The notes beneath the pieces were generated by a model. That model saw only the letters and a program-made list of their open reading frames with translations. It had not been told where the DNA came from and did no database searches. The translations under genes were made by a program, and so were the position numbers. Of a stretch of DNA of 64,000 nucleotides, positions 39,404-46,897 are shown one piece after another. Position 1 is the stretch's first letter. Every line of letters begins with the position of its first letter. The DNA is from Zoogloea sp. (GTDB lineage Bacteria > Pseudomonadota > Gammaproteobacteria > Burkholderiales > Rhodocyclaceae), in assembly GCF_030157465.1 (NCBI RefSeq), contig NZ_JAOAUU010000174.1, forward strand, positions 1 to 64,000, given 5' to 3'.

Positions 39404-40249
39404 ATGGGCCGGCTGGAGTTCGACCTCTCCGGCACGCCCTGCATGCTGGCGTTCAGCGGCTTTCACCGGCCCTTGGGCATCGTTGCCGGCAGCCTCACGC
39501 TCACCCTGCCCCCCTGGACTTACCGCCGCCACCTGAACACCCTCCGCGCGTGCACCACCGCCTCCGGAGCCAACGATCTGCAGCTCGACAGCCGGCAGCT
39601 ATGCGATGCCGTGCTGGATGCGCCCGGCCTTGCCGACGACGCCCGCCGCCTGCTGGCGCCCCTTGCCCTGTGGTGGGCCGCCGGCGGTGACGACCCGCAG
39701 CCCCCGGCACCGGCCGAAGGCGAATGGCTCACCCTCGGCCCCAGCGACGACAGCGGCGGCGAAGCCCGCGCCCGCCTGCGCCCGTGGAGCGAACGCCAAC
39801 GCCTGAGTGCCCTCAACGCCAGCCTCGCCGCTGATGGCGACGCAAGCTGGTTCGACCCCGTCACCTACCTCGACGGCATGGTCCGCGCCAGCCTGCAAGC
39901 CCTTGATGCCGCCACCGGCCTTGACGATCTCGACGCCCGCGCCACCGCCGTGCTGCTCCACGCCACCGTGGCCCTCAACCTCTGCGACGACGAAGACGAA
40001 GCCCTGCTCCAGGGTGGCCCCGCCGCCCGCGAATGCGCCGCCCGCACCCTGCGCCTGTGCCAGGCCCTCGGCTGGACACCCGCCCGCGTCTGGGCCACGC
40101 CGGCCGTCGAAGTGGACCGCCTGCTGCGCATGCTCGATCTCGTCCAGCCCTCAGCCGCCGCACCACGCCCCGCCGGCCGCCGCAGCCTCGCCGACCATCC
40201 GGACGCCACCCTGATCCGCATCGACGACGACCCTCAGGAGCGTGCCTGA
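39404..40249 (+). CDS. Tail-cluster protein of unknown function, chaperone position
   Basis: A 281-residue protein with no family I recognise. The first 55 residues are beta-rich (MGRLEFDLSGTPCMLAFSGF); the rest is mostly helical, with an acidic stretch (NLCDDEDEALLQGG). Its place between the tube gene and the ruler candidate is where P2-like and other tailed phages carry tail assembly chaperones, so that role is possible. It starts 4 bases after the tube stop, and its stop overlaps the next start by one base (TGATG). No slippery frameshift site is evident. Confidence 0.7.
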   Translation: MGRLEFDLSGTPCMLAFSGFHRPLGIVAGSLTLTLPPWTYRRHLNTLRACTTASGANDLQLDSRQLCDAVLDAPGLADDARRLLAPLALWWAAGGDDPQPPAPAEGEWLTLGPSDDSGGEARARLRPWSERQRLSALNASLAADGDASWFDPVTYLDGMVRASLQALDAATGLDDLDARATAVLLHATVALNLCDDEDEALLQGGPAARECAARTLRLCQALGWTPARVWATPAVEVDRLLRMLDLVQPSAAAPRPAGRRSLADHPDATLIRIDDDPQERA

Positions 40250-41478
40250 TGACACCCATCGGCAACGCCGCCCTTCTTGTCGCCCGCATCCTCCAGCCGC
40301 TCGCCCGCAGCCTGGAAGAAGCCCGCCGCCACCTGGATCTGGAAACGGTGACAAGCGACGAAGCCACTGACGACACCGCCCCTGCGCCCGCCCCGGCACC
40401 ACCCTACTTTGCCGCCCCGGGCTCCCGCCGCGCCTTCGACCGGATCGCCGCCCGCGAGGGCGACACCGCGCTCGTCACGCCCCCAGCCGCACATCCGGAC
40501 GCACCCGAAACCTGGCCGGGCGTGGCATCAGCAAGCACACCCCAGCCCAACGCAGCCGCGGCGGCCCATAACCCCGGCGCGACACCCGCGCCCCGCTTCA
40601 TGCGCGTCGTCACAGAAAACCGGCTTACGCCTCCCCATCGCGACAACACCCCCGCCAGCGACACCGACGCCACCACCGCCCGGCTCGCCCCACCGCCGGC
40701 CAGCCTGCCCGCGTTTTTCGCCCGCCACGCCACACGCGCTGCGGCTGCAGCCGGCATCACCTCCCGCACGCCGAACAGCCCACCGCCGGGGATCGCCGCA
40801 GCCGGAGTCGCCACGGGCAAGCACCCGACTTCGCCCCACACGCCGCAACTCCGTGTGCTGGCCGCCCCCCACGCCGCCCCCCTGGCGGGCGACGAGACAG
40901 GGCCTGCCGCCACGCCCCTCACCCGCCCCACGCCCCCCGCGCCACGCCTCGCACCGGTGCCACCGCATCAGGCAGCGGCCCCCGCGCCCGACGCAAATCC
41001 GCCAGGCCCGGCCTCCGGTACCGCCGCCCGGCAGCCCCTGCAATCTGCCGCCACGCCAACTGCGCCCCGTCACTGGCGCCTGCGCCCTGCCGCCCATGCC
41101 GACCTGGCCACCCCGGCCGCCCGCACGGCCCAAGGCAACCCAGCCCGCAAGGCCACCTTCGAAACCGCCACCGAAACCCCGCGCCAGAGCCCCGCCACCG
41201 CCCCCAGCCAGCTCCCCCGCAACCCCGCCCTGACCCGCGTGCTGCAGGCCATGGACCCGGTGCTCGACAAGGCCTGGCAACTCACCGACGCGGCGCTGAG
41301 CCCTGACCAAACCCCGGCCCCGACCGGCGCCGACGCCCCCCGCGTCAGCAACAATTTCAACGTCACCGTCGCCCTCGGCGATACCTCCAGCGCCGCCGGC
41401 CGCGATCCGCAGCAACTTCAAGACGCCCTCGTCGCGCTCCTGCGTGACGCCGCCCGGCGCCAGGGGCTGGACGTATGA
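40249..41478 (+). CDS. Proline/alanine/threonine-rich protein, tape-measure candidate
   Basis: A 409-residue protein. The first 35 residues are a helix (NAALLVARILQPLARSLEEA), residues of about 45-315 are low-complexity and rich in Pro, Ala and Thr, and the end is ordered again: LTRVLQAMDPVLDKAWQLTD, then NNFNVTVALGDT and DPQQLQDALVALLRDAARRQ. That final pattern resembles the C-termini of tape measure proteins. Together with its place between the chaperone-position gene and the hub gene, this suggests a ruler. It has no long coiled coil, which is unusual. The stop overlaps the gpD-like start by 4 bases. Confidence 0.6.
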   Translation: MTPIGNAALLVARILQPLARSLEEARRHLDLETVTSDEATDDTAPAPAPAPPYFAAPGSRRAFDRIAAREGDTALVTPPAAHPDAPETWPGVASASTPQPNAAAAAHNPGATPAPRFMRVVTENRLTPPHRDNTPASDTDATTARLAPPPASLPAFFARHATRAAAAAGITSRTPNSPPPGIAAAGVATGKHPTSPHTPQLRVLAAPHAAPLAGDETGPAATPLTRPTPPAPRLAPVPPHQAAAPAPDANPPGPASGTAARQPLQSAATPTAPRHWRLRPAAHADLATPAARTAQGNPARKATFETATETPRQSPATAPSQLPRNPALTRVLQAMDPVLDKAWQLTDAALSPDQTPAPTGADAPRVSNNFNVTVALGDTSSAAGRDPQQLQDALVALLRDAARRQGLDV

Positions 41479-42512
41479 AAGCCGCCGCAAACCACACCGC
41501 CTTCAAGGTGCAGATCGGCAGCGCCCTGGCCAGCAGCACGGCCAGCGAATCGCAGCGCCAGTTGCTGCAACTGCGGGTGGACCTGGACATGGACGGCCCG
41601 TCCGCCCATTGCTTCATTGAGCTGGCCGACGGCACCCCGCCCGCCCCCGGCGATGCGGTCGAGGTCAAGCTCGATGCCGGCGACGGCTTGCAGGCCGTGT
41701 TCACCGGCATCGTGGCCTGCGTCGAGGCCGGCGCCACCGGCCAGACCATCCTCGCCCACGGCGCCTTCGCCCTGCTGGGGCAGAGCGAAGTGGAAGGCGC
41801 CTACGAAAGCGTGTCGGCCGACTTCATCGTCAAGGATCTGATCGGCAAGGCCGGCGCCACCGCCGGCACGGTGGCCAAGGGGCCGGATCTGGCCGCCTGG
41901 GCGGTGCACCGCGGCCCCACCGCCCTCGGCCACCTGCGCCACCTGGCCATGCTGTGCGGCGCCGGGCTGTTTGCCGACGGGGCCGGCAAAATTCACTGCG
42001 CCGCGCCCAAAACAGGCAGCGCCGACCACAGCTTCAAGTTCGGCGAAACCATCACCCACCTGGCCGTGCAAAAAATCGCGCCCGCCTTCGACAGCGTCGA
42101 GGTGTGGGGCGAAGGCGCCGCCAGCGCCAAGGGCGCCGACAAAGCCCACTGGCTGAGTACCGATCTTTCCGGCGTCAGCGCCAAGGCCGCGGTGGCGGCC
42201 GACGGCACGGTGCAGGCCGGCAAGCTCGGCGCCCGCCCGCTGCGCCTTCGCGAAGGCGCGCTGCGCTCCGGCGAGGCCGTCGAAGCCGTCGCCAAGGCCT
42301 GGGCGGCCAGCCTGGCGGCGCGCCTCGTGCGCGGCAGCCTTGAAGTGTTTGCCGCGCCCAAGGTGCTTCCCGGCGATCTCGTGACCATCACCGGCCTGCC
42401 CGACGGCCACGCCGCCGCCGGTCTATTCAAGCAGGGGCAGGTGCTTCACGTGCGCGGCGTGCGCCACGTGCTCGACCGCCAGCGCGGGGCCCTCACCCGC
42501 CTGACCTTTTAA
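41475..42512 (+). CDS. Baseplate hub protein (gpD/gp27-like)
   Basis: A 345-residue protein of the phage late-control D / baseplate hub family. The trimeric hub joins the six-fold tube to the three-fold spike. Features are FKVQIGSALASSTASESQRQ with the following ligand-barrel strands, DAVEVKLDAGDGLQAVFTGI, and the C-terminal VLPGDLVTITGLPDGHAAAG, with QGQVLHVRGVRHVLDRQRGA. Hub and spike are separate genes here, as in P2, whereas they are fused in VgrG and in the Afp8 type of extracellular systems. Confidence 0.85.
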   Translation: MKAAANHTAFKVQIGSALASSTASESQRQLLQLRVDLDMDGPSAHCFIELADGTPPAPGDAVEVKLDAGDGLQAVFTGIVACVEAGATGQTILAHGAFALLGQSEVEGAYESVSADFIVKDLIGKAGATAGTVAKGPDLAAWAVHRGPTALGHLRHLAMLCGAGLFADGAGKIHCAAPKTGSADHSFKFGETITHLAVQKIAPAFDSVEVWGEGAASAKGADKAHWLSTDLSGVSAKAAVAADGTVQAGKLGARPLRLREGALRSGEAVEAVAKAWAASLAARLVRGSLEVFAAPKVLPGDLVTITGLPDGHAAAGLFKQGQVLHVRGVRHVLDRQRGALTRLTF

Positions 42513-42524
42513 GCGGAGCCAACC

Positions 42525-43406
42525 ATGAGCGTGCGCATCGGCAAGATCGAGCTCACCGGCGTGCAGGATCTGCACACCGAAGAAGCGCGCACCCTCGTCG
42601 AGCAACGCGTTCCCGAGCAGCAGGGCAGCGTCTTCCAGGATCTCGGCCGCGAGCCGGTCACCATCGTCATTGACGGCCTGCTGTTCGGCAGCGATGCGCT
42701 GTCATCCCTCGAAACCCTGCGCCAGGCCCACGCCAAGGCCGAGCCGCAATCCTTCGCCGCCGATCTGGTGGTGGGCACCGACCTCACCGAAGTGGTGATC
42801 GAGGATTTTCGCGTTCGCCAGCTGGCCGGCTACCGGGATCGTTTCCGCTTCAGCCTGCGCCTGCGCGAACACATCGAGCCGCCCCAGGCCAGCGACGCGG
42901 CCATGGCCGACGTGAACGCCGGCGTGGCCACCGATGCCGCGGCGTGGGGCGATGGCAGCCTCGCCGCCGCCGGCGTGCTGCAGGATCCGGCCTCCCTCGC
43001 CGCGGCCCTTTCCGCCAACCCCGCGCTGCTCGACAGCCTCGACATGGACGCCCTCGGCGACGCCGTGGCCAACAACCTGGACAGCCTCGACGCCGGCCAG
43101 CTCGACGGCATGCTCAACAGCATCGCCGCGGCCGACCCGAGCAAGGCCGGCGGGCTTTTCAGCGCCCTTGGCAAGGCCGGCGCCCTCGGCGGCATGCTCG
43201 CCAAGTATGCGCAGGAAGGCGCGGCCTTCCTCAAGCAGCTCGATCCGTCCAAGCTCAGCTCGCTGATGAAGGCCTTCTCGGGCGGGCTGGAATTTCTCAA
43301 CCAGCTCAAGAAAGTAGCCGACGCCGCCAGCCACCTCGCCGGCGACATCGCCCACCTTCAACTTCCGCCCGAAATCGAACGCATCGTGAAGGGAGGCCCG
43401 AAATGA
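42525..43406 (+). CDS. Tail protein, gpU/DNA-circulation N-terminal-like
   Basis: A 293-residue protein. The N-terminal 120 residues (QGSVFQDLGREPVTIVIDGL, VIEDFRVRQLAGYRDRFRFS) resemble the beta-rich fold shared by gpU and phage DNA-circulation N-terminal domains, found in tail adaptors near the hub. The rest is helical with repeated aliphatic runs such as LLDSLDMDALGDAVANNLDS and LGGMLAKYAQEGAAFLKQLD. In eCIS and T6SS clusters a LysM adaptor often sits here, but no LysM motif is evident. The stop overlaps the next start by 4 bases. Confidence 0.65.
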   Translation: MSVRIGKIELTGVQDLHTEEARTLVEQRVPEQQGSVFQDLGREPVTIVIDGLLFGSDALSSLETLRQAHAKAEPQSFAADLVVGTDLTEVVIEDFRVRQLAGYRDRFRFSLRLREHIEPPQASDAAMADVNAGVATDAAAWGDGSLAAAGVLQDPASLAAALSANPALLDSLDMDALGDAVANNLDSLDAGQLDGMLNSIAAADPSKAGGLFSALGKAGALGGMLAKYAQEGAAFLKQLDPSKLSSLMKAFSGGLEFLNQLKKVADAASHLAGDIAHLQLPPEIERIVKGGPK

Positions 43407-43960
43407 GCACCCCGGCCGACGTGGTCCGCGACCTCGCCGCGCTGGTGCGTGAGCTGGCCGCCCTGCTCGAAACACAAACCGCGAAGGAAATCCCCAACAT
43501 CGCCCGCGACCTGGGCGCCCAGCCCCAGCTGGCCCAGGGCGTCGATGCCCTCGGGCGGGTGCTCGGCGAAATTCGCGCCGGCGCCGTGCCCTTGCGCCGC
43601 ACCGCCCTCGACGCCGACGCGCTGGTTGCGCTGCTCGGCTGCCTGCCGGAGTTCGTCACCGGCGTGAGCCAGGCGGTCGATTCGTCCGGTGCCTGGCTGG
43701 CCGGCATGGGCCTTGGCCTGGGCGACGCGGCCGGCGCCGCCCGCAATGTATCTGGCCCGCTCAAGCAGGTTTCCGGCGTGCTCGACATGGGCATCGACGC
43801 GGCCGAAGGCGCCGTTTCGATGCTCGCCCCCGGCGAGTGGCGCGGCCTCATCGCCGCCCTCGACCGCCTGTCCGCATCCCTCAAGGCGCTCAAGACGCCC
43901 ACTCCCCCCGCCAACCCCGCAGCGCCCACCGCCTCCGGCGCCGCCCTTTCTGAAGGATAA
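43403..43960 (+). CDS. Small helical tail-cluster protein, unknown
   Basis: A 185-residue protein that is largely helical (VVRDLAALVRELAALLETQT, LAQGVDALGRVLGEIRAG) with a Pro/Ala-rich tail. No family is recognised. GGGAGG precedes its ATG, and the first bases overlap the upstream stop. The amphipathic repeats could pack inside the tail or form part of the baseplate. It could also be a cargo or chaperone; nothing in the sequence decides. Confidence 0.65.
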   Translation: MSTPADVVRDLAALVRELAALLETQTAKEIPNIARDLGAQPQLAQGVDALGRVLGEIRAGAVPLRRTALDADALVALLGCLPEFVTGVSQAVDSSGAWLAGMGLGLGDAAGAARNVSGPLKQVSGVLDMGIDAAEGAVSMLAPGEWRGLIAALDRLSASLKALKTPTPPANPAAPTASGAALSEG

Positions 43961-43965
43961 CGATC

Positions 43966-44994
43966 ATGGCCGACACCCTTCCCGCCACGTCCGACGGACG
44001 CGCCGACAACCCCTTCCGCGCCGTCGCCATCCTGCTCGACGGCGTACGCATCGGCCTCGAAAGCAGCAAGCGCCAGGATCAGGCGCCCCGCTGGGTGCGC
44101 GTGGTGCGGGTGCGCGAGTTTCGCGACGACGCCATCGCCAAGGGCGTGATGAAGGCGATGGACGTGCTCACCCTGGCCGTCGCCTACCTGCAGCGCTTCA
44201 CCCTCGACGCCAACGATTTGCTGATCCAGGGCGACGCCGCCAAGGCGCTGGTCGAGGTCTCGGCCGAATTCATCAAGACCGCTACCAGCAAGGAATTCAT
44301 CAACTCGCTGGAGGTGGCCGTCGGCCAGGACCCGAGCCCCGACTCACCGATTCCCGACGTGGCCAACATCATCGACAAGATCGTGCAGATCGCCGACAAG
44401 GTGCCCGAACCGGAAGACCTCAAGGTGATCGGTGCGGCGCTCTACAAACTGCTGGCCATCGAACAGGCGCCCCTCGACGAAGCCAAGCTGGGCGCCACCA
44501 CCGAGAGCCACATCGTGCTGGAGCGCACCGGCAAGCTGCGCCTGCTGCAGTTCGGCTTCGACCAGAGCTTCCGGCTGCAAAACTTCGGCAAAGGCGCCAG
44601 CGTTTCGTCGCTGGACGTCAATCGCCTCGGCGCCCGCCGCCTGTGGGCCGTGGCCACCGACAAGCTGCCGGGCAAGTCGGTGGGCAAGTTTGGTGAGGCC
44701 CCGAACGTGGAAAACGTGTGGGAACTGGATTTTTCCACCGACAAGGCCGGCATCGACGTGCAGGACGCCAACAGCATTCTCGAAGCCCTCGGCTACGCCA
44801 CGCCCGCCGTTCCCGACCGCAAAATCTTTGGCGACGAATTTGCCGGCCGGCTGCGCGCCTTCCAGCAGATCAACGACATCCCGGTCACCGGCAAGCTCGA
44901 CAACGCAACCCTGAACCGCCTGTTCCACCTGGATTTCGACGCCAAGAACCTCAAGCGCGCCAAGCGCTTCAAGGCCGACGCACTGCCCAAATAG
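43966..44994 (+). CDS. Tail-cluster protein with C-terminal peptidoglycan-binding domain
   Basis: A 342-residue protein. The N-terminal 230 residues are unrecognised, with a beta-rich start (AVAILLDGVRIGLESSKRQD) and helices. The C-terminal part, about 255-325, is a PG_binding_1-type domain: IDVQDANSILEALGYATPAV, FAGRLRAFQQINDIPVTGKL and NATLNRLFHLDF. In contractile tails such domains bind the cell wall of a target or anchor the machine in its own envelope. The stop codon lies inside the first copy of a 16-base direct repeat, with a REP pair just after it. Confidence 0.82.
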   Translation: MADTLPATSDGRADNPFRAVAILLDGVRIGLESSKRQDQAPRWVRVVRVREFRDDAIAKGVMKAMDVLTLAVAYLQRFTLDANDLLIQGDAAKALVEVSAEFIKTATSKEFINSLEVAVGQDPSPDSPIPDVANIIDKIVQIADKVPEPEDLKVIGAALYKLLAIEQAPLDEAKLGATTESHIVLERTGKLRLLQFGFDQSFRLQNFGKGASVSSLDVNRLGARRLWAVATDKLPGKSVGKFGEAPNVENVWELDFSTDKAGIDVQDANSILEALGYATPAVPDRKIFGDEFAGRLRAFQQINDIPVTGKLDNATLNRLFHLDFDAKNLKRAKRFKADALPK

Positions 44995-45181
44995 AAAGCC
45001 ATATTGACCGAGGGGTCATGTAGGGGCGACTTCAGTCGCCCGCGGACTCTGATCAAGGGCTTGCCTGTGATTCAACGCGGGGCTGGGCGACTGAAGTCGC
45101 CCCTACAAGGGCACATCAACGCACCAGCAAGCAACGCAAAGATTCCACAGACAACAATGACAGCGCCAAATAGAAAGCCAT
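44987..45181. repeat. 16-base direct repeats flanking a 163-base insert in the tail operon
   Basis: CCAAATAGAAAGCCAT occurs at 44987-45002 and again at 45166-45181. The first copy contains the last codon and stop of the PG-binding gene, the second sits directly before the spike start. The 163 bases between hold the REP-like pair. This is what an insertion with target-site duplication, or a local tandem duplication, would leave. Confidence 0.9.
45020..45106. repeat. REP-like inverted pair, copy 1
   Basis: GTAGGGGCGACTTCAGTCGCCC at 45020-45041 (each half is a hairpin, GGGCGACT with AGTCGCCC) and its exact reverse complement at 45085-45106. The same unit is found at 59633-59654 and, in reverse and diverged in the outer bases, at 59680-59697. 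This two-headed layout is that of REPIN/BIME repeats. Confidence 0.88.
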
Positions 45182-45182
45182 C

Positions 45183-45821
45183 GTGAGCGACCCGATCGAC
45201 ATCATCCGTGCGGTGGTCCGCGACGAGCTGCGCAGCCTGCGACTCGGCGAGCTGGCCGTGGTGACCAGTGTTTTTCCCCACACCGGGGCGGACGACGGCA
45301 ACAACCACGAATGCACGGTCCAGCTGCGCGAGGGCGGGCTGGAGCTGCGCAAGGTGCCCATCGCCACGCCCCACGTGGGCATGGCGAGCGCGCCGCAGGT
45401 GGGCGATCTGGTGCTGCTGTGCTACGTGGGCGGCGACCCGAACCGGGCGGTGGTGGTGGGCCGGCTGTACTCCGAGAAGATCAACCCGCCACTCCACAAG
45501 GAAAAGGAGTGGCACGTGTTTGCCACCGCCGACGGGGTCAGCAGCTTTGCCATCGACGAGGAGGAATCCTGCATCGTGACCGCCGGCAAAACGGTCGTCA
45601 CGGTCAAGAAGGACGGCAACGTCGAAGTGACGGGCGAGGCGGATCTCGCCATCGAGGTGAAGGGCAAGGTCACGATCAAATGCACCGACTTCACGCTGGA
45701 CGCCTCCGGCAACGTCGATCTGGGCAAGGATGGCGCCGGCGTGATTACCGAGAAATCCCACAAGTGCTATTTCACCGGCAAGGCGCTGGTTCCATCCGGC
45801 ACCGTCAAAGCCAAGGCCTGA
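45183..45821 (+). CDS. Baseplate spike protein (gpV/gp5 OB-fold)
   Basis: A 212-residue spike. The N-terminal OB-fold (LGELAVVTSVFPHTGADDGN, QVGDLVLLCYVGGDPNRAVV) seats it on the hub, and the second half is a run of short beta strands (VTVKKDGNVEVTGEADLAIE, KVTIKCTDFTLDASGNVDLG) that should form the trimeric beta-helix needle. It starts at GTG 45183, immediately after the second 16-base direct repeat. GAAAG lies about 9 bases upstream as a weak ribosome site, so the insertion may have altered translation of this gene. Confidence 0.9.
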   Translation: MSDPIDIIRAVVRDELRSLRLGELAVVTSVFPHTGADDGNNHECTVQLREGGLELRKVPIATPHVGMASAPQVGDLVLLCYVGGDPNRAVVVGRLYSEKINPPLHKEKEWHVFATADGVSSFAIDEEESCIVTAGKTVVTVKKDGNVEVTGEADLAIEVKGKVTIKCTDFTLDASGNVDLGKDGAGVITEKSHKCYFTGKALVPSGTVKAKA

Positions 45822-45825
45822 CACC

Positions 45826-46473
45826 ATGCCCGCACCCGGCGCCTCGCAAATCGAATCCCCCGCCAGCGGCTTTCTGAAGGCCGCCGGCCTGCAGGGCGAG
45901 GACATCCCCGGCCTCGCCGCCGCCATTGCCAACACCACCGGCCAGGCCCTCACGATGTTTCTTTCGCAGGCCATGGTGATGCCCGGCCTTCCGGTGGCAG
46001 CCGATCCGATCACCGGCAGCGGCGCCAGCGCCGGCCCCGGCAAGCTGATGCCGCCGCCGGCCGGCGGGCCGGGGGCCTCGCAGCTCGAAGGCCTTGCCAG
46101 CAGCCAGTGCCAGGCCCAGGGCCTGCGCGGCGAAGATGCCGACGGCCTCGCCAAGGCCATCGCCGGCACCATCGCCCAGGGCATCGCGCTGTTCTGCGCC
46201 CAGACCATGGTGATGCCCGGCATCGCGGTGGCCGGTTTCGTCAGCACCGCGCCGGGCATGCTCCAGCCGGTGCCGCTCGCCTCGCCGCTGGAAGGCATCG
46301 CCAACGGCCTCCTGCAGCAGAACGGAATCGCAGGCGAGGCCGCGCCCGACCTGGGCAAGGCGCTGGCCCAGGGCGTCGACCTGGCCCTCACCCAGTTCGC
46401 GGCGCAGGCCATGGTGGCGCCGGGAATCCCCTGCCCGCCAGGCGCCAGCGCCGGGCCCGGCCGGCTGATGTGA
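45826..46473 (+). CDS. Three-repeat protein beside the spike, possible tip
   Basis: A 215-residue protein made of three copies of one unit of about 65-70 residues. Unit 1 has AGLQGEDIPGLAAAIANTTG and LSQAMVMPGLPVAA, unit 2 has GLRGEDADGLAKAIAGTIAQ and CAQTMVMPGIAVAG, and unit 3 has GIAGEAAPDLGKALAQGVDL and AAQAMVAPGIPCPP. The family is unknown to me. The three-fold internal repeat next to a trimeric spike recalls PAAR tips, where one chain caps the needle with pseudo-three-fold symmetry, but the sequence lacks PAAR motifs. It could also be a cargo. Confidence 0.7.
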   Translation: MPAPGASQIESPASGFLKAAGLQGEDIPGLAAAIANTTGQALTMFLSQAMVMPGLPVAADPITGSGASAGPGKLMPPPAGGPGASQLEGLASSQCQAQGLRGEDADGLAKAIAGTIAQGIALFCAQTMVMPGIAVAGFVSTAPGMLQPVPLASPLEGIANGLLQQNGIAGEAAPDLGKALAQGVDLALTQFAAQAMVAPGIPCPPGASAGPGRLM

Positions 46474-46483
46474 GGACACGCTG

Positions 46484-46897
46484 ATGGCCCATGACCTCTT
46501 CGGCACCGATCTGCGCCTCGTCTTCGCCCGCGACAGCGAAGGCGCCGACCTGGCGACAGGACTGCAGGATCTCGAAACCGTCGAGGGCCTCGAAAACCTC
46601 GTCCAGGCGCTCACCCTGCGCCTGCTGGTGGACCGGGGCGAGCTGGCCGGCCTCGCCCACCCGCGCTACGGCAGCCGTATCCGCGACCTGATCGGCGAAC
46701 CGCTAGACCGGGCCAACCTCGAACTGCTGCGCCGCTACGTGCGCCAGGAGCTGCTGCGCGACCCGCGGGTCGAAGAGGTACTGCAGGTCAGCGTCACACC
46801 CCACGACGCCCGGCGCGACGGCGTGGATGTGCTCGCCCGCGTCCGCGCGGTGACCGGACAGGAAGCCAGCCTGGAGGTGCATGTCGATGGCACTTGA
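46484..46897 (+). CDS. gp25/gpW-like baseplate wedge protein
   Basis: A 137-residue member of the GPW/gp25 family, the most conserved baseplate protein of contractile machines, which starts sheath assembly. It has QALTLRLLVDRGELAGLAHP, YGSRIRDLIGEPLDRANLEL and a C-terminal beta part ARVRAVTGQEASLEVHVDGT. The YGSRIRDLIGEP stretch is the typical family core. Its end overlaps the gpJ-like gene by 11 bases. Confidence 0.93.
   Translation: MAHDLFGTDLRLVFARDSEGADLATGLQDLETVEGLENLVQALTLRLLVDRGELAGLAHPRYGSRIRDLIGEPLDRANLELLRRYVRQELLRDPRVEEVLQVSVTPHDARRDGVDVLARVRAVTGQEASLEVHVDGT

Noticed and set aside
40249-41478. Reading the Pro/Ala-rich gene as a non-coding artefact
   Set aside because: It overlaps both neighbours by 1 and 4 bases in the operon and its two ends are ordered with tape-measure-like features, so it is kept as a gene.
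45020-45106. Repeat pair considered as a CRISPR remnant
   Set aside because: Only two inverted palindromic units, no regular spacers and no cas genes; the REP/REPIN pattern fits better.
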